The notes beneath the pieces are model-generated. The model saw only the letters and a program-made list of their open reading frames with translations, was not told the origin of the DNA and did not search any database. A program made the position numbers and the translations under genes. This document shows positions 1 to 11,960 of a stretch of DNA of 64,000 bases, piece after piece (within the stretch, counting starts at the first letter, position 1; each line of letters begins with the position of its first letter). Source of the DNA: Gerris lacustris (Eukaryota; Arthropoda; Insecta; Hemiptera; Gerridae); assembly GCA_951217055.1 (NCBI GenBank), contig OX578279.1, forward strand, positions 73,711,131 to 73,775,130. The letters are read 5' to 3'.

Positions 1-548
1 TGAACTAGGTAATTTAACTTTTTATAAAAGGCTATTGTCTCATTAATTTAATGCTTTAAAATTAGTCCACAAGGTCACCTAATTCTTGCAGGTCATTAAA
101 TTCATAAATTGTATTTGCAATATTGTTTTATTCCTTCATTTTATATCGTACACTTCTTAGTGTACGCTATTTATTGGATGAAAGTTATTTATTGAATTTT
201 ACCAATTGCCATTATCTTTTATTGCACGAGATTTTCGTGGATAAACTGCCTACTCTATGAAAAAGTTAAAAATCTGACATTGGTTACTTTTGCTCTCTCC
301 AATATAAAAATGAAGTATGTTGTGAAAATGATTATGCACATAAAATTATTATTATTGTCTCTGAGAGTTTGCTGTTTACGGAGTGCACAAATTATATGAA
401 ACACCAAAATCCAATTACTCGGAAGCAATTGGCGACCCAGAGCGCAGGCGCCATTCTGGACGGAGGCTTTAAAAGAATATTGACACTGCAAATTGACATC
501 AAATAAACAAACATTTAGACCATAAAACGCGTTGTCCAGACTGCTGAA
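1..548. other. AT-rich DNA, no gene seen
   Basis: No coding pattern or repeat homologous to the rest of the window. A small perfect hairpin (GTACACT, 4-nt loop, AGTGTAC) lies near 148-165. The 78-codon open frame on the minus strand has no recognisable domain. Confidence 0.6.
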
Positions 549-687
549 CCGAATAGACGAAACGAGCCCTGTGAATGCTCAGTCTAAAGTGCGCCTGCGT
601 TTTAATATCGCACTTTAGACTGAGCATTCACAGGGCTCGTTTCGTCTATTCGGTTGCGCATGCCCAGTTTAATAACTGGGCATGCGC
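549..687. repeat. Two adjacent GC-rich hairpins (family F)
   Basis: The arms 549-593 and 609-653 are perfect reverse complements over 45 bases, with a 15-base loop. A second hairpin follows at 656-687 (GCGCATGCCCAGTT arms, 4-base loop). The words AGTCTAAAGTGCG and GCATGCCCAGT recur in the cluster at 2131-2310, so this is a repeat family. Perfect arms suggest recent formation or insertion. The GC content contrasts sharply with the flanks. No transposase is present. It is probably a non-autonomous palindromic element. Confidence 0.75.
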
Positions 688-689
688 AG

Positions 690-2125
690 AGACCAATGCT
701 CTGCTTGTTTCCTCTTTTCAGTTCGACAATCTGGACAAAGCTTTAACAAGAAAGGAAAATAATAATAAAAACATAGTCTCCGCATTCTCAAGTATTTTAT
801 ATTTGTAATGAACTGACTCTTAATTTATTATTAGTAATGTAATTGATTTAATTAAATGTTTCATAAAAAAAAAAAATCACACATTCTTTAAAATGACTTA
901 ATTTTTGAAAGTCTAATGACGTAGATTAAATCCTAATTTATTGTACAATATTGCTCATTATTTCCATTGTTCTCAAATTTATAATTAAAGTCCTCTCATC
1001 CTTTATAATTAGGTATCATATAGACTGGAGTTATTAAACGCCTACTTTGTAATTATTATTTAGATCTGTGATCAAATTATCTTAACCAAAAATGTACTGC
1101 GCGGAAAAAAATATCTTCCCACGTATCTTCCTTTTTGTAGGTCACGTTGTTCAAGAATGTAACGGACGAAAGAAAAAACTGAGAAATTAAAAGATTTATT
1201 AGATTTACAAGGAAGATTTACAAGGATTTGCCATCTTTCTCGATAATAACAAGAATTGACCAAGATTATTTATTTAATTATGTTTGGATAAAATTATGGA
1301 CGGAGACCCCCAAACAAATTGGCGAAGAACGAACAGATACTGATATATCTAGGACACTATATATTATTATTTGCCACTGGCTGCAGTCAAGTTATAGTTT
1401 TGTTTAGCATGCAAAATGTTCATTAGTTCAAAATAAGGTGTTTTTTAAAGTCCAATATTCATATATCCAATAGTTACCCAAATCAAGTGTAACCCATTTA
1501 GCCAATTGTTAATTAACCTATGCTATAATTTTAAATTCGCTTGAATTATTGCAAAACAAATTTAAGTAGAAAGTACATAAATTGACTGACTTGGATGTCA
1601 CATTTTGTTCTGAAGCTGTAATTATATTGCTAAATTGGAAGAATTTGAACTGGGAAAAACTCGTAATGAAACATTCGGTTCTCCTATGGAAAGGGAATCC
1701 ATATCCATAATGAGAAATTTGCCTTTATTAATTATTAATTTGGTTTTGGAATCAGACGATGATTAAATATGCTCTTTGACTCTGACCGCAGGGACATTAG
1801 GATCAACGCATTTCGCACTTCCTAAGAAGTATATATACACTCTGTTGGAGCTGCGGTAATAGAGTGGTCCAGCTAATCGACTTGAGAATATATTTTTCAA
1901 ACATTCAGGTGTTCAAGTTGCCTTAAGATGTTTAAGTAGAAAGCTCTCTCAATTTTTTAATTAAATAAGTAAAGGAGAATATCTAATAATAATAATCCAT
2001 GAGCAGTGGAAGTTTTGGGCCTGCGAAATGGTTTATACTTTATACCATTATATTATGTATGCAATAGCGTATCGCTCCGTATCAGTTGTATAAACCATAT
2101 AATTGTTATTGGAAACAAGCCGTGA
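690..2125. other. AT-rich DNA, nothing recognised
   Basis: No open frame of note, no tandem array, and no similarity to the other repeats in the window that I could see. Confidence 0.5.
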
Positions 2126-2130
2126 TATGT

Positions 2131-2310
2131 GATTGGGCGTGCGCAGGAGGAAACGAATCGAGCATTGTTATCTGCGCATGCCCAGTATGAGATGCGCAGG
2201 CGCTCTTTATACTAGGCATGCGCAGGAGGAAACGAGTCTGGCATTGTTCTCTGCGCATGCCCAGTCTAAAGTGCGCCTGCGTAGAGAACAATGCTCGACT
2301 CGTTTCCTCT
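2131..2310. repeat. GC-rich inverted-repeat cluster (family F)
   Basis: Outer arms at about 2147-2175 and 2280-2308 are imperfect inverted repeats (AGGAAACGA, then CGAGCATTGTT). Between them are two direct copies of a unit holding CTGCGCATGCCCAGT and GCGCAGGAGGAAACGA. It shares words with the hairpins at 549-687. The short open frames on both strands here are by-products of the palindrome. Confidence 0.7.
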
Positions 2311-3856
2311 GCTTGGTCTTCCCGGCTTAAATATATATAATTTTGAAAGAACATATATTATGTATGCACATTGTTGGTTCCATATTTATGAATTATAAGA
2401 AAATATAATGTGGTTTAGAAACTACTAAGGAAGGTATTAGTGGTAATAAAAATCACTATTTTCCAGAAAAAATCACATTTCTAGACTATAAAGTGTTTAT
2501 TGACCTTAATCCAGAGATTGAAGACGTGCATTTATTCATTCTTTTTATATATTTATGTAAGTTTAGATGTGTACATATATTTATATAAATAGAACAAATT
2601 AAGATTTCGTATAATATTATTTATGTTTCCTGCTTTACTGTCTGACCTATATTACGTATAAAATTGTGTATAAATATCGTTATATACTATCCCATGTCTA
2701 CTAGATGAGAGATATTATATTTAGAAATATAAAATAGTTTTTGGATGCGCATGAGGAAAGAGACAAGAAGGCAGATCTCTGTCTGCAGAGTATTGGACAG
2801 GTGTGCGAGAAATTTCTGGCAACTGGAAAATATGAACTTCCTCTAAAATTCTTCTAGTTTTTTTTATATTTCTTTTTAAACCATTTCTTATGAACTAAAA
2901 TATAAAAGATGAAATATCTTAATATTTCTGACATTTTTTATTAATTTCAATTTAGTCAATATTTTTCTACTATTTTTATTTAATATTATTTTATTTTATG
3001 TTAAAATCATAAACTTTTTATATTTTATTATTTTCTTTATAATCGATTGTTTCTTTTTTTTTTACAAATAAATAATATTATATTATTTAATTTTATTCTA
3101 CCTAACTAAAGAATGGTTTTAAAAGATGTAATATAATTTTACTAATATTTTTATTCCACACTATTACTGTAATATTTTTATATTTAAAGTATATTACCAG
3201 TGTTAGTATTACAATATTAGTTAAAGTAATAAATGTAATCTATTTCTACTATTTTTAATCTATCTACTTTCTTTAATCAATTTACTCTATTATTTTACTT
3301 TCTCTTATGCGTATTACGATGAAGAACATTATTGCTTAAATTAATTAATATGAAAATTAATTAACAAAAGAATCTTTTATGTGGAGTTTATAGTGACACA
3401 TAAAGAAATGTTAATCATTTAAAAAATAAAAGGCAATGATGGTTTTATCTTACTATGTTGTTTGAGTTAAGTTTAATTTCTTTCTTCTAAAACGAAGGTT
3501 TTTTTCTTAGGATTTTAGTTCTGTTGAATTTCTTATTAAACCTCCATCTGTTAATTTCTCAGAATTCTTTGCAGACCCGAAGAAACAATGTTTTTTTTTT
3601 TTTTTAAAAAATAGGGATAGGACAGTATTTGTTCTAGAGTTTCCTCAATGTCTATTTTATAGATGCAGGTGCGTCGAGTAAGTTCTAGGAATGTTTCTTT
3701 TTTATTTACTACAGTAATTTGTCTTTATTTTCATTCCATTTAATTTCTGCCTCTACTTTATTTTTGATCTTATTTTTTCATTTGACTTTATGTCACCTTG
3801 TTAATTTACACAAACAAATAGTTTATCGAAATGAAACTTTTTACAATCTTCCATTT
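2311..3856. other. Very AT-rich DNA, nothing recognised
   Basis: Long A/T runs, including poly-T at about 3591-3604. No gene, RNA or repeat family is supported. Confidence 0.5.
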
Positions 3857-4118
3857 AACTTGCAATGTTTGTATGAATATATATGTATGTTCGGGCCTAA
3901 TCTTTCAACTGAATTTTAAAGCAGTTATCCTCAAAAGATTAAAATGAAATTTTGCATACATCCTTTATTGGATGGCGATGCATGGTTAGCTAAGTGATGT
4001 GATTCTAAATCCAATATGGCGGACAACTCAAGATGGTGGACTAGTTATTTTTTAAGCACGCCCATGATATGGGTATCAAATGAAAGGGTTTCCTGAGAAG
4101 AATACGAATAAAAGCTTG
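3857..4118 (+). repeat. Dispersed repeat K, copy 1
   Basis: Homologous to 47791-48110 in the same orientation. Both start near CTTGCAATGTTTGTATG and run through a GTAT-type microsatellite, ATGTTCGGG, GAAATTTTGCAT, ATCCAATATGGCGG and GGTAT followed by a degenerate AAATGAAAG-type word. No protein is encoded. The two copies diverge by scattered substitutions, which suggests an old non-autonomous repeat. Confidence 0.7.
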
Positions 4119-4169
4119 TTTTTAAAAACGTTTTTTCAATAAAATTATTATTACTCGCAGAGTACAACT

Positions 4170-4240
4170 CTACTATAATTAGTTACTACAATTACTACTG
4201 TTACTACAGTAGTTACTACTGTTACCATAATTAGTTAACA
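4170..4240. repeat. Low-complexity TTACTA repeat
   Basis: Interrupted TTACTAC units with a central palindrome (GTTACTACAGTAGTTAC). Simple-sequence DNA without further signal. Confidence 0.6.
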
Positions 4241-4329
4241 AGGAAAAATAAATAGGAGGAGTTAATTGTGTTTAAGAGTAACTTTATTTCGAATAGTGCA
4301 AGAAAGATTAGTACTTCGTATAAGTTGTA

Positions 4330-4560
4330 ATATATAAGATAGAAAGCTAAAATATTTTATTTTAAAATTTTGATGGATTTCAACAATTCAAGGCCTCCCT
4401 GAGTCCAAAAATATTTTTAAAAAAATTATTTGTTTGTAGTCTGTTGCGAAGCTTAAACTACTTGGCCGGCTTCGATCAAATTTGGCATGTATTATGTTAA
4501 GAAAAATCATACCCAAAGACGAAAACGATAAAACAGTTCTATACTCATGCCATTATTCTT
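4330..4560 (+). repeat. Dispersed repeat D, degenerate copy 4
   Basis: Matches the left half of the D copies at 15273 and 21134: TTTTGATGGAT, CTGAGTCCAAAAA, a decayed GTCTG stretch, ACTACTTGGCC, then ATCAAATTTGGCATG and AAAAATCATACCC. The terminal hairpin and right half are missing. Non-coding. Confidence 0.6.
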
Positions 4561-4565
4561 TGTAA

Positions 4566-4705
4566 ATCTGACAGCTCAGATTAGCCAACCTTGTGAGGGA
4601 TAAAATAAAACCACTAGGTTGGTTATCTTAAGGTTATCCAGTGATATTTTTGTTTGCCTAGTTGGCCTGACCTAGTACCCGCCAAAATCTCGAGCTCTCA
4701 TTGGT
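4566..4705 (+). repeat. Dispersed repeat M, copy 1
   Basis: Homologous to the reverse complement of about 39778-39925. Shared blocks are CTCAGATT followed by GCCAACCT, then TTTTTGTTTGCCTAGTTGGCC. Function unknown. It is followed by a poly-T tract. Confidence 0.55.
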
Positions 4706-5962
4706 TCCCCTCCCGATTTTTTTTTTTTTTTTTTTTAGGTTTTCCCGCGCTGTCAGAATAACAAAATATAATGGCATGAGTATAGCTCTAAATTGGGAGG
4801 CGCTGCCCCTGAAAACCTCTGTTGTTACTTCGGTAAATTCAGAAGAAAAAAATATTTGTAATTATGTGAAAGTGTTTGGATTTTAGGCTAAGCTGGCGTT
4901 ATGTGTATTTAGGTTTGTTTAACTGAGAAGGGTCACAGGGTTTAGAAGACAAATATGCCAGATTCAAGGGAAGGCCACCACACCACAACCCATAGGTACT
5001 CTTTTCGATGACCAAATATTCCGAGACCCTTTATCCCTGTATATCCTTAGGACCTGGGAGGTAGAAGCAGCCAAACCACTTTACCCCAAACTGGTCTCAT
5101 TTACATGTTATTTTATTCCCCGTCTCTTCCAATTCCTCTTCCCTTTTTTCCCCTGGGGTCGTTTTATCTTTACGTTTCTCTACGTTCCTCTTTCATTTTA
5201 TATTCGATTCACCCCCCCCCCCTCCCCGTCCCCTCTTCAAGTTAGATTTCCTCTAATATTTGACCAGGAATATTTTTATCTTTTGCAAAAGTTTTTGATG
5301 CTTTGGATGTTATGAATGTTTATTACTTTAGGGAAAATTTTGTTTGTTGTTGCATCAAAATATTTTTTAGCTTTGTGTATCTTACCTGAATTCATTTTTA
5401 GAATTAGATTTTTATTATTCAATAATTAACATATTAATATAACTTCAATATTGCATATATATCACATACGTTAAATATGCCTTTACGTACTTTCAGTGAG
5501 TTTTAAACCAGTTTTTATTATGTTCATATTATTTAGTTTTTATATTTATTTGTTATATTTTTATACTGATATTGCTAATCTATTAAAGTTTTTAAAATAC
5601 AATACTATTTAACTTTTTAAATACAGAATTAACATCAAATTATATTTTTGTTTAGGTACTTGTTTAAATATACATTAAAAAAAATGTTGTTTAAAAATGT
5701 ATCACATATTATGGTGTTTGAATTTTAAATTATTTCCTTAATTTATTTAATACTACCTTCATTTAAGATTTTTTATTTCATCCTTCATTTTTTTTTAAAA
5801 AAATAACGGATGAAATAATCCACGGGTAAATAATATATTTACCCGATTGTTGCTAACAGATTTTTCTTTTGTACATTATTCTTATTCTTAACAATTTACT
5901 ATATCAATTGCTTAATTTTTTATTTATTTATTAGAAACAAAAAATTTGAATGTTATCTCTTT
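4706..5962. other. Mixed AT-rich DNA, no gene seen
   Basis: Contains poly-T at about 4719-4737 and a poly-C run at about 5212-5223. The stretch 4920-5200 is less AT-rich, but I see no open frame or domain in it. Confidence 0.45.
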
Positions 5963-6131
5963 CATTTATAGGTACTTCCTTAGATTGTTACTCCTCTGTT
6001 ATTTTAAAATTTAAATGGATATAATTATTTATAAATTTTTTAGTCTAAACGATTATTAAGACAAGGGATATTTAGTCCAATGTACTTTTGGACTTAAGAA
6101 TATCACACTTCTGTTTTAATAAGGGGAGTAA

Positions 6132-6871
6132 AGGGGCGTTCACACTGGCGAGTAAAACGGGTTAGTACATAGAAAATACTGGTATGGCTAGTAACTGGTA
6201 GGGCAGAACACGCCTCGTTTGAACACTTGTACTAGTGCACTCTCCTTGGTTAGTCCACTAACCTGGTGAGTAGAGCATTTGCTAGTAAATAGCTCAGGGG
6301 GCTATTTACTAGCCCACTAGCCTACCCCCTCCCACAACTAACTCGCCTCGTGTGAACAATGTGTTTAGTAGATTAGTAGATAACAGGGTTAGTTAGTAAA
6401 CAAACTCACGTGGTTTTATTTTTCTTTGCATTTTTTAATCTTTATTTTTAAAAATATATTTTAAATTTAAAAATGAAGTGGTCAGAGAGTGAAAATCTTA
6501 AGTTTATAGAATTATATAGGGAGTTTGAGTGTTTATGGGACAGTGATTCTGTACATTACAGAAATAATCAAATGCGACCCAAATGCGCTTTGGTTTATAG
6601 CAATCTTCCTCAAGGACATATGAAAGTTCTTCTTGCAATAAATTTGACACTTTTTTCATCATTTTTTTTTAAAGTTTAAGTCAAACTTGGTACTTTTAAA
6701 AAACGTTTGCCATGATGTCTCCACTAGCCTTGAAGAGAGCTTCTAGCCAGGGAACTACTAGCCCACACTGCGTCTGAACATCTACTAACCTAGGCTAGTT
6801 ACTAGCAAGGCCAGTAGCTACTAGCCGCTAGTCCACTAGCACAGATTTTCACTCGCCAATGTGAACCCGCA
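6132..6871. mobile_element. PIF/Harbinger-like non-autonomous element (MITE C)
   Basis: The left end reads AGGGGCGTTCACACTGGCG. The right end is an imperfect inverted match (CGCCAATGTGAACCCGCA). Flanks are TAA on both sides (6129-6131 and 6872-6874), a TWA duplication typical of PIF/Harbinger. Comparison with the intact MITE at 22748 shows that host sequence was split cleanly. Subterminal regions are packed with ACTAGC, CTAGTA and TTAGTA words in both orientations, which may be transposase-binding sites. The centre holds a MADF-domain fragment (6473-6679). No DDE transposase is visible. Confidence 0.75.
6473..6679 (+). pseudogene. MADF-domain (Harbinger accessory protein) fragment
   Basis: The 68-codon frame starts MKWSESENLKFIELYRE, continues with a CLWDSDS-like segment, then YRNN. 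This is the typical N-terminal half of a MADF/Myb-SANT-like domain, with the ENLKFIELY helix and the CLWD motif. After about residue 35 the resemblance stops and the frame ends in low-complexity residues, so the domain is truncated or frameshifted. PIF/Harbinger elements commonly encode a Myb/MADF-type DNA-binding partner beside the transposase. Its position inside a TAA-flanked Harbinger-like element fits a deletion derivative of an autonomous parent. I infer it is non-functional as it stands. A captured piece of a host MADF gene is the alternative. Confidence 0.6.
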
Positions 6872-6971
6872 TAAAGACTATAGAAGAACATTCCGTACAC
6901 CTTCTTTAGATTGATACTCCCCTTTGTTTTTTTTTAGGGGAGTAACAATCTAAAGAAGTTACCATTTAAAA

Positions 6972-8022
6972 ATAATTAGTACATATCATTACTGTTTGTC
7001 AAACATTTGATTTAATATTACTTTTCTTTCTTGATAATTTTTTTTAAAATTCAATTTTTGACTTAAAATAATTGTTAACAATTCGTTAATCTTTTTTGTT
7101 ATCAGGTTAAATATTTATAAATTTATCATTTTCAAACTTCTTACTGCAGTTGAGCAATTTTTCTTGTTTTTTTTCTTACTTTTTTCAACCATTCTACTCA
7201 AATTCATAGGTTTTTCGTGTCAAAGCATTAAATTAGTCACTGAGCATTTTAATGTTTAAAGCTGGATCTGTACCTATAAAAATTTGTGTTTGTGAGCTGT
7301 TTGTATTAAATAAAGTGTGCGTGTTTGACAGTGTAGGCACTCAAATACACAATTTATTGACTGTTAGTGGTAATGTTTCGTCGTAAATATTTTCAACGCT
7401 CAGAATATTCAACACAAAACGCACATTTTTATTAATTTTAGACCCAGCTTTATTTAGCTACTGGTTAAAATAGTTTACAAAACTCTAATAGAAAAACATT
7501 TCTCGTTAAAGTTTTAATCTTTTTTTCTCCATTATTTTATATCCTTGTTGAGAGGAAGGCATCTGTAATTTGTGTGAGAAGTAAAAACAAATTCAATTTG
7601 TTCCAAGTTAAAGTAAAAGTTTTATTTTTTTTATTTTTTTTTATTCTTTCTAGTTATTACAGTTAGTTTTTTGCAATTATAGTAGTTAAACTTTTTTCCC
7701 CTTATATACTTGTTATTTAATAGGACTTAAAAAAAAATTTAAATATCATTTATATTTTTTAATACTATAAAAAAAAGTAAAGTAGAGGAAAGTAATTTAA
7801 AAAAAAAACCAAAAGGATGGATAAGCGATGAAGATTTCTTTTTTTTGCTATAGTTTTCAAATTGAAGTAGATAGGAGAAGGCCAAGAAAAAGAGGGTTAG
7901 TTGTTAGGATTGGTATCGTATCTGATTTATCTTATCACTTAAGGCTTTGTGTCGTGAAGTTTTTATCATCCCCATAAAATATTCTGTGGCTTTTCTTTCG
8001 TAGTTTTCTTTCATTGGGGAAC
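6972..8022. other. AT-rich DNA, nothing recognised
   Basis: Rich in poly-T and poly-A runs. No gene or repeat relation seen. Confidence 0.5.
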
Positions 8023-8877
8023 TGTAAATTGCACCATTGTTTTAACTAAGTAAATAAAAGTATGTAAATTGCACCACTCCTGTTTAAAACGAAGTAGATC
8101 AAACTATGTAAATTGCCCCACTCCTGTTTAAAACGAAGTAGATCAAACTATGTAAATTGCCCCACTCCTGTTTAAAACGAAGTAGATCAAACTATGTAAA
8201 TTGCACCACTCCTGTTTAAAACGAAGTAGATCAAACTATGTAAATTGCCCCACTCCTGTTTAAAACGAAGTAGATCAAACTATGTAAATTGCACCACTCC
8301 TGTTTAAAACGAAGTAGATCAAACTATGAAAATTGCACCACTCCTGTTTAAAACGAAGTAGATCAAACTATGTAAATTGCCCCACTCCTGTTTAAAACGA
8401 AGTAGATCAAACTATGTAAATTGCACCACTCCTGTTTAAAACGAAGTAGATCAAACTATGTATATTGCACCACTCAAATTTAAAACGAAGTAAGTCAAAC
8501 CATGTAACTATGCACCATGTTGAACCACTACCTCTTGAAACGAAGTAAGTAGAATAATGTAAATTGCACCACTAAATGTCCCTCTGACTAACTTAATGAT
8601 TGGACTAATGGATTTTGTCACTTTTTGTTACATAAGTATGATGTTTCTTTGTCCCAATGTACATGTATAATTTTACTTACGATGGAACCATTGAAAAGAG
8701 GTTGAAAGGAATTGTTTTAATTTACATAGTTTGACCTACCTCGTTCTGGAAGGCAGTGGTGCAATTTACACTACTTTCCTTACCTCGTTTTGAGAAGTAG
8801 TGGTGCAATTCACACTGTTTTTCTTACTTCGTAAAACATTCATTTTTATTTCTGCTAAAAACAATGGGGCAATATAC
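8023..8877. mobile_element. TIR element built around a 44-bp satellite
   Basis: The left end TGTAAATTGCACCATTGTTTT-type sequence (8023-8043) is matched in inverted orientation at 8857-8877 with two mismatches. The left interior is a 44-bp tandem array. The right interior (about 8724-8835) holds degraded copies of the same unit in the opposite orientation (AGTGGTGCAATTTACA, then TTACCTCGTTTTGA). The array word TGTAAATTGCACCACT is a variant of the terminal repeat itself. No protein is encoded. It is probably a foldback-type non-autonomous transposon. Confidence 0.65.
8063..8502 (+). repeat. 44-bp tandem array, about 10 units
   Basis: Units start with TGTAAATTGC at 8063, 8107, 8151, 8195, 8239, 8283, 8327, 8371, 8415 and 8459, an exact 44-base step. 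Units are nearly identical except for CACC versus CCCC in the first third, which alternates irregularly. The last unit is diverged. Confidence 0.9.
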
Positions 8878-10489
8878 GTATACCCAATTTATCTATATAG
8901 GTTTCTTCTGCAATTCTCGTATATCGTGAGATATTTTTATGTACTGAGTTCTTGAAACCTTTCTGGACCAAATCTCTGGTCAATATTTGAGGGACGGGAT
9001 CTAAACGTTTTTCCAAGTGTTGTTTGTTTTTGTTATTTGGAAGGGTGAAGAGTTGTTTTTAAGTATAATGCAGGTCGGTAGCGAGGTTACTCACCCCTTT
9101 AGATTATACGGCTCTCTAGATGCCACCCTCAGTAAATCTATTTCTGGCTCCATCCGTCTTCTCTTCTCGCTAACAATTCTTTTTTTAAACTTAAACACGT
9201 ACTTTATCTTTGATTTAGAAAACAAAAATGCATTTTAACACCTTGCATTCTCTTTCACGGGTTTATACAAAGCATGCATTATCACTGACTTGAAAATACT
9301 ACAATGTTTTACAAATGTTACTGAGTTTTTTTTTTATCTTTCACATAAATTGTTGAACTCATAACTTTATTTTTAACATTCTTTTATATGGGTTTGGAAT
9401 TTTTCGGAGTAATTTAATGGAATCCATCATTTTTGTATGCTCTATGTTTTGTTAAAATGTTTTTAGGGGTTAACTGAATTTCGAGATGAAATTGATTTTA
9501 GTAATATAAGCATGCGTTAGGTGATGAAATAGAGTACACCTCGAATCTAATTCGAGTTGATAATCAAAGAAAAATAACTTTTATAAAAAAAATACATAGT
9601 TCAAAATTTATTTACTTCACATAATAATGACAACCATCTAGAGAGCTGATCTTAAACCTATAAAATGACAAATCTTTGTACAACGGATCTCACCAACACC
9701 GAATCTAAACCGTGCCATTGATATGCCCCTGGGTAGGGACAGTAAGAGAAGAAAAATGTGTACAAGAAAAGAAGTACAGATGCAGAATAATTAAACCTAT
9801 TTCTAGGACATAAGTGTAAACAAACCTGGGTGTCACACGTCAATTAATTAATTTATTTGTTTACTTTTCGCTGTCATTCAATGTTTACCTCTTAATAAAA
9901 ATTCACAAATTTGAAACCCGTCAAAATGAAGATTGCAAATACTATGGAATATGTCAAAACAAATAAAATCATTTGCGGATTTTTTCCGAACTAACTTTCC
10001 ATACAGCAAAATTTGCTGAAAACTAATTAAATTCTGCTGAAAGATGGCTAAAAGTATTAAAGTAACGCATTGTCATCGTGTTCTGAGCTATTCTGAAAGT
10101 TTCAAATGTTTAGCTACTCGAAGTTAGTTAAAAATCGATTGCAAGATTTGTACTGGACAAACAAACAAGAAAGTAAGCTAATAAAAACGTAGTAATAAAT
10201 AACTTTTATCAGAGACGATCATTGTATTTTTACATACATATTGCATTTAATTGTGAAAAAATGAATTGTGTTCGTTATATTTTTAGGTGGTTCTAGTGCA
10301 GATGTTGGCAGTTGGCCCAATCTATCGCTAAATTGTTGACCAACCTCACTCAATTTACAAGGCTGCAACAAATTTTCTTTTTACACAGCTTCATCTTTAT
10401 ATTTAGTTTGCGTTTGAGAGAATGGTTTAGTTTATATTTCTCTATAAAACACATCGACCTTGATATTGGTTGAGGTTTTTATTTGTGCG
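8878..10489. other. AT-rich DNA, nothing recognised
   Basis: The 73-codon open frame near 9017 and the 61-codon minus-strand frame near 9658 show no domain or recognisable protein pattern. Confidence 0.5.
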
Positions 10490-11040
10490 TGGCTTATTGT
10501 CATCATGGACGTTGGCTCGGTATATGAGTAGAGAGACCTGGTGATTTTGTGGTCACTTCGTCACAGGTGATTTAACTCGCTTCGGTCTCCCATAGTTTTC
10601 ATTGCCTGCCCTGGGTTTTTAAGTGTGATGTCCTCGGTGAATCGTCCTCGGCTCCAGGTTCTATCTCGGTCTGACGATAGCCTCGTCTGCAGGGTAAATC
10701 ACGAAGCCCCCGATGATGTACGTGACCGGTGTAGGTTTTCCTCTTTTATTCCTCCGTTCCCTTATCCTCCGGTTCAAGTTTTTCTCTCTTCTTCTTACTC
10801 TTTAGGCCCGTTTGATTCCACATCTATCCGCTATCGTTTTCCTCCAGACTCTTCCAACGTGTTCGCAATCATTTTCCAATTTCGTTCCGTTCTTAAAGGT
10901 CTAAGGGATTTCGACTTCTCGGTAGAAATTGTTGTTGCTTTATTCTTCCCCCGTCTTTATAACCTCGGGTATCTCCGCATTTATATTTCCGACGCATCTT
11001 CCACATCTCGGAACATTATGAAATAGATTGTGTACGACGG
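10490..11040 (+). other. Less AT-rich patch with an unrecognised 133-codon frame
   Basis: Composition is clearly less AT-rich than the flanks, and an open frame runs 10625-11026. The deduced protein is rich in Ser, Pro, Phe and Arg, has no motif I recognise, and contains no obvious membrane or zinc-finger pattern. It could be a fragment of a host exon, a transposon remnant, or chance. I give no function. Its base composition is the only reason to single it out. Confidence 0.2.
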
Positions 11041-11597
11041 GCGATACTTAACAATTTGCTCGCCTTATTTTCCGTAATCCTTTTCTTCTTTTTTCTAAAA
11101 AATAAGAAAAGTATAGAGCTTTTCGTATCGATTCCTTAATAGAAAAACGAAAACAACGGTTATGAGCACGCCACCTCGGGTACTTGATTCTTTAACCAAA
11201 CCAATCATTTGTGAAGATGATGGCTTACAGACCAATTTCACCGATCATAGATCTTAACTCGTAAAAGCAAAAGAAAATTTTCGGCTTAAACTCTTACTAT
11301 ATGATATAGAATATAGAAGTTTATCTATAAGTATTTCATTTTCTTGGCCTATAAAAAAGGTGCAGAAGTAGGAAATAATTCAATGCTCTTGAAAAAAAAA
11401 TTGTAAAAAAGAGTATCTTATATTTTTATTGTTTTGCCTATTTTTTTCTTCTTATAAAACAGGGAAATATTTTAATGTTAATTGATTTGTTTTACAACCA
11501 AATCTCAGATATTTATTTCGCTCGGTTTCATAAGTGTTAAATTTAAGATAACATGCTTTAATTGTTGGATCTTGGAACTGTTGGGACTAGCAGAAAA
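11041..11597. other. AT-rich DNA, nothing recognised
   Basis: No coding signal and no match to other repeats seen. Confidence 0.5.
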
Positions 11598-11960
11598 TAG
11601 TACATTACGCGTCTAGTGCGGAAAGTAGCGTTTTGTATGCGAGTGTGGAGTTTGAACCCGAGCGATAGCGAGGGTAGTAAAACCACACGAGCAAAGCAAA
11701 ATGCCGTTTTCGCACGAGTTGCGTACCGTACCTTATTTACGATTGTTGGATTTTAATTATAAATGCAGAAAAAAAACCAGTTACTTTAATTAAACAAACA
11801 GCAAATTAGTTTTGTTAAATGTAAACAAACACGGTAATCGTGCGATTTGATGAAGAATTATGAAACGCGCATGCGCTATGAATACAACTACGAAAATAAT
11901 CACTTTCTACGCATCTAAAAACAGAGATAAAATGTTTATATTTCGTATCAATCGTAGATA
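11598..11960 (-). repeat. Dispersed repeat N, copy 1
   Basis: Reverse complement of the family seen at 20950-21790 and 24697-25022. Landmarks are ACGCGTCTAGTGCGGAA, CACACGAGCAAAGC, AATTAAACAAACAGC, GCGCATGCGC (11867-11876) and TTTCGTATCAATCGTAG. Several GC-rich words (CGAGCGATAGCGAGG) stand out from the flanks. No open frame and no clear TIR. It is probably a non-autonomous transposon of unknown class. Confidence 0.7.

Larger units (their letters stand above)
5971..6963 (+). mobile_element. hAT-like MITE copy 1, split by an insertion
   Basis: Ends are GGTACTTCCTTAG and CTAAAGAAGTTACC. The flanks CATTTATA and CATTTAAA agree at 7 of 8 bases, as expected for an 8-bp hAT-type duplication. Internally the family carries two further copies of the TIR word as a palindrome (AAGGGGAGTAAC followed by AGATTGATACTCCCC here). 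A second element occupies 6132-6871. The uninterrupted copy at 22748-22982 provides the empty-site comparison. No transposase is encoded. Confidence 0.75.
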
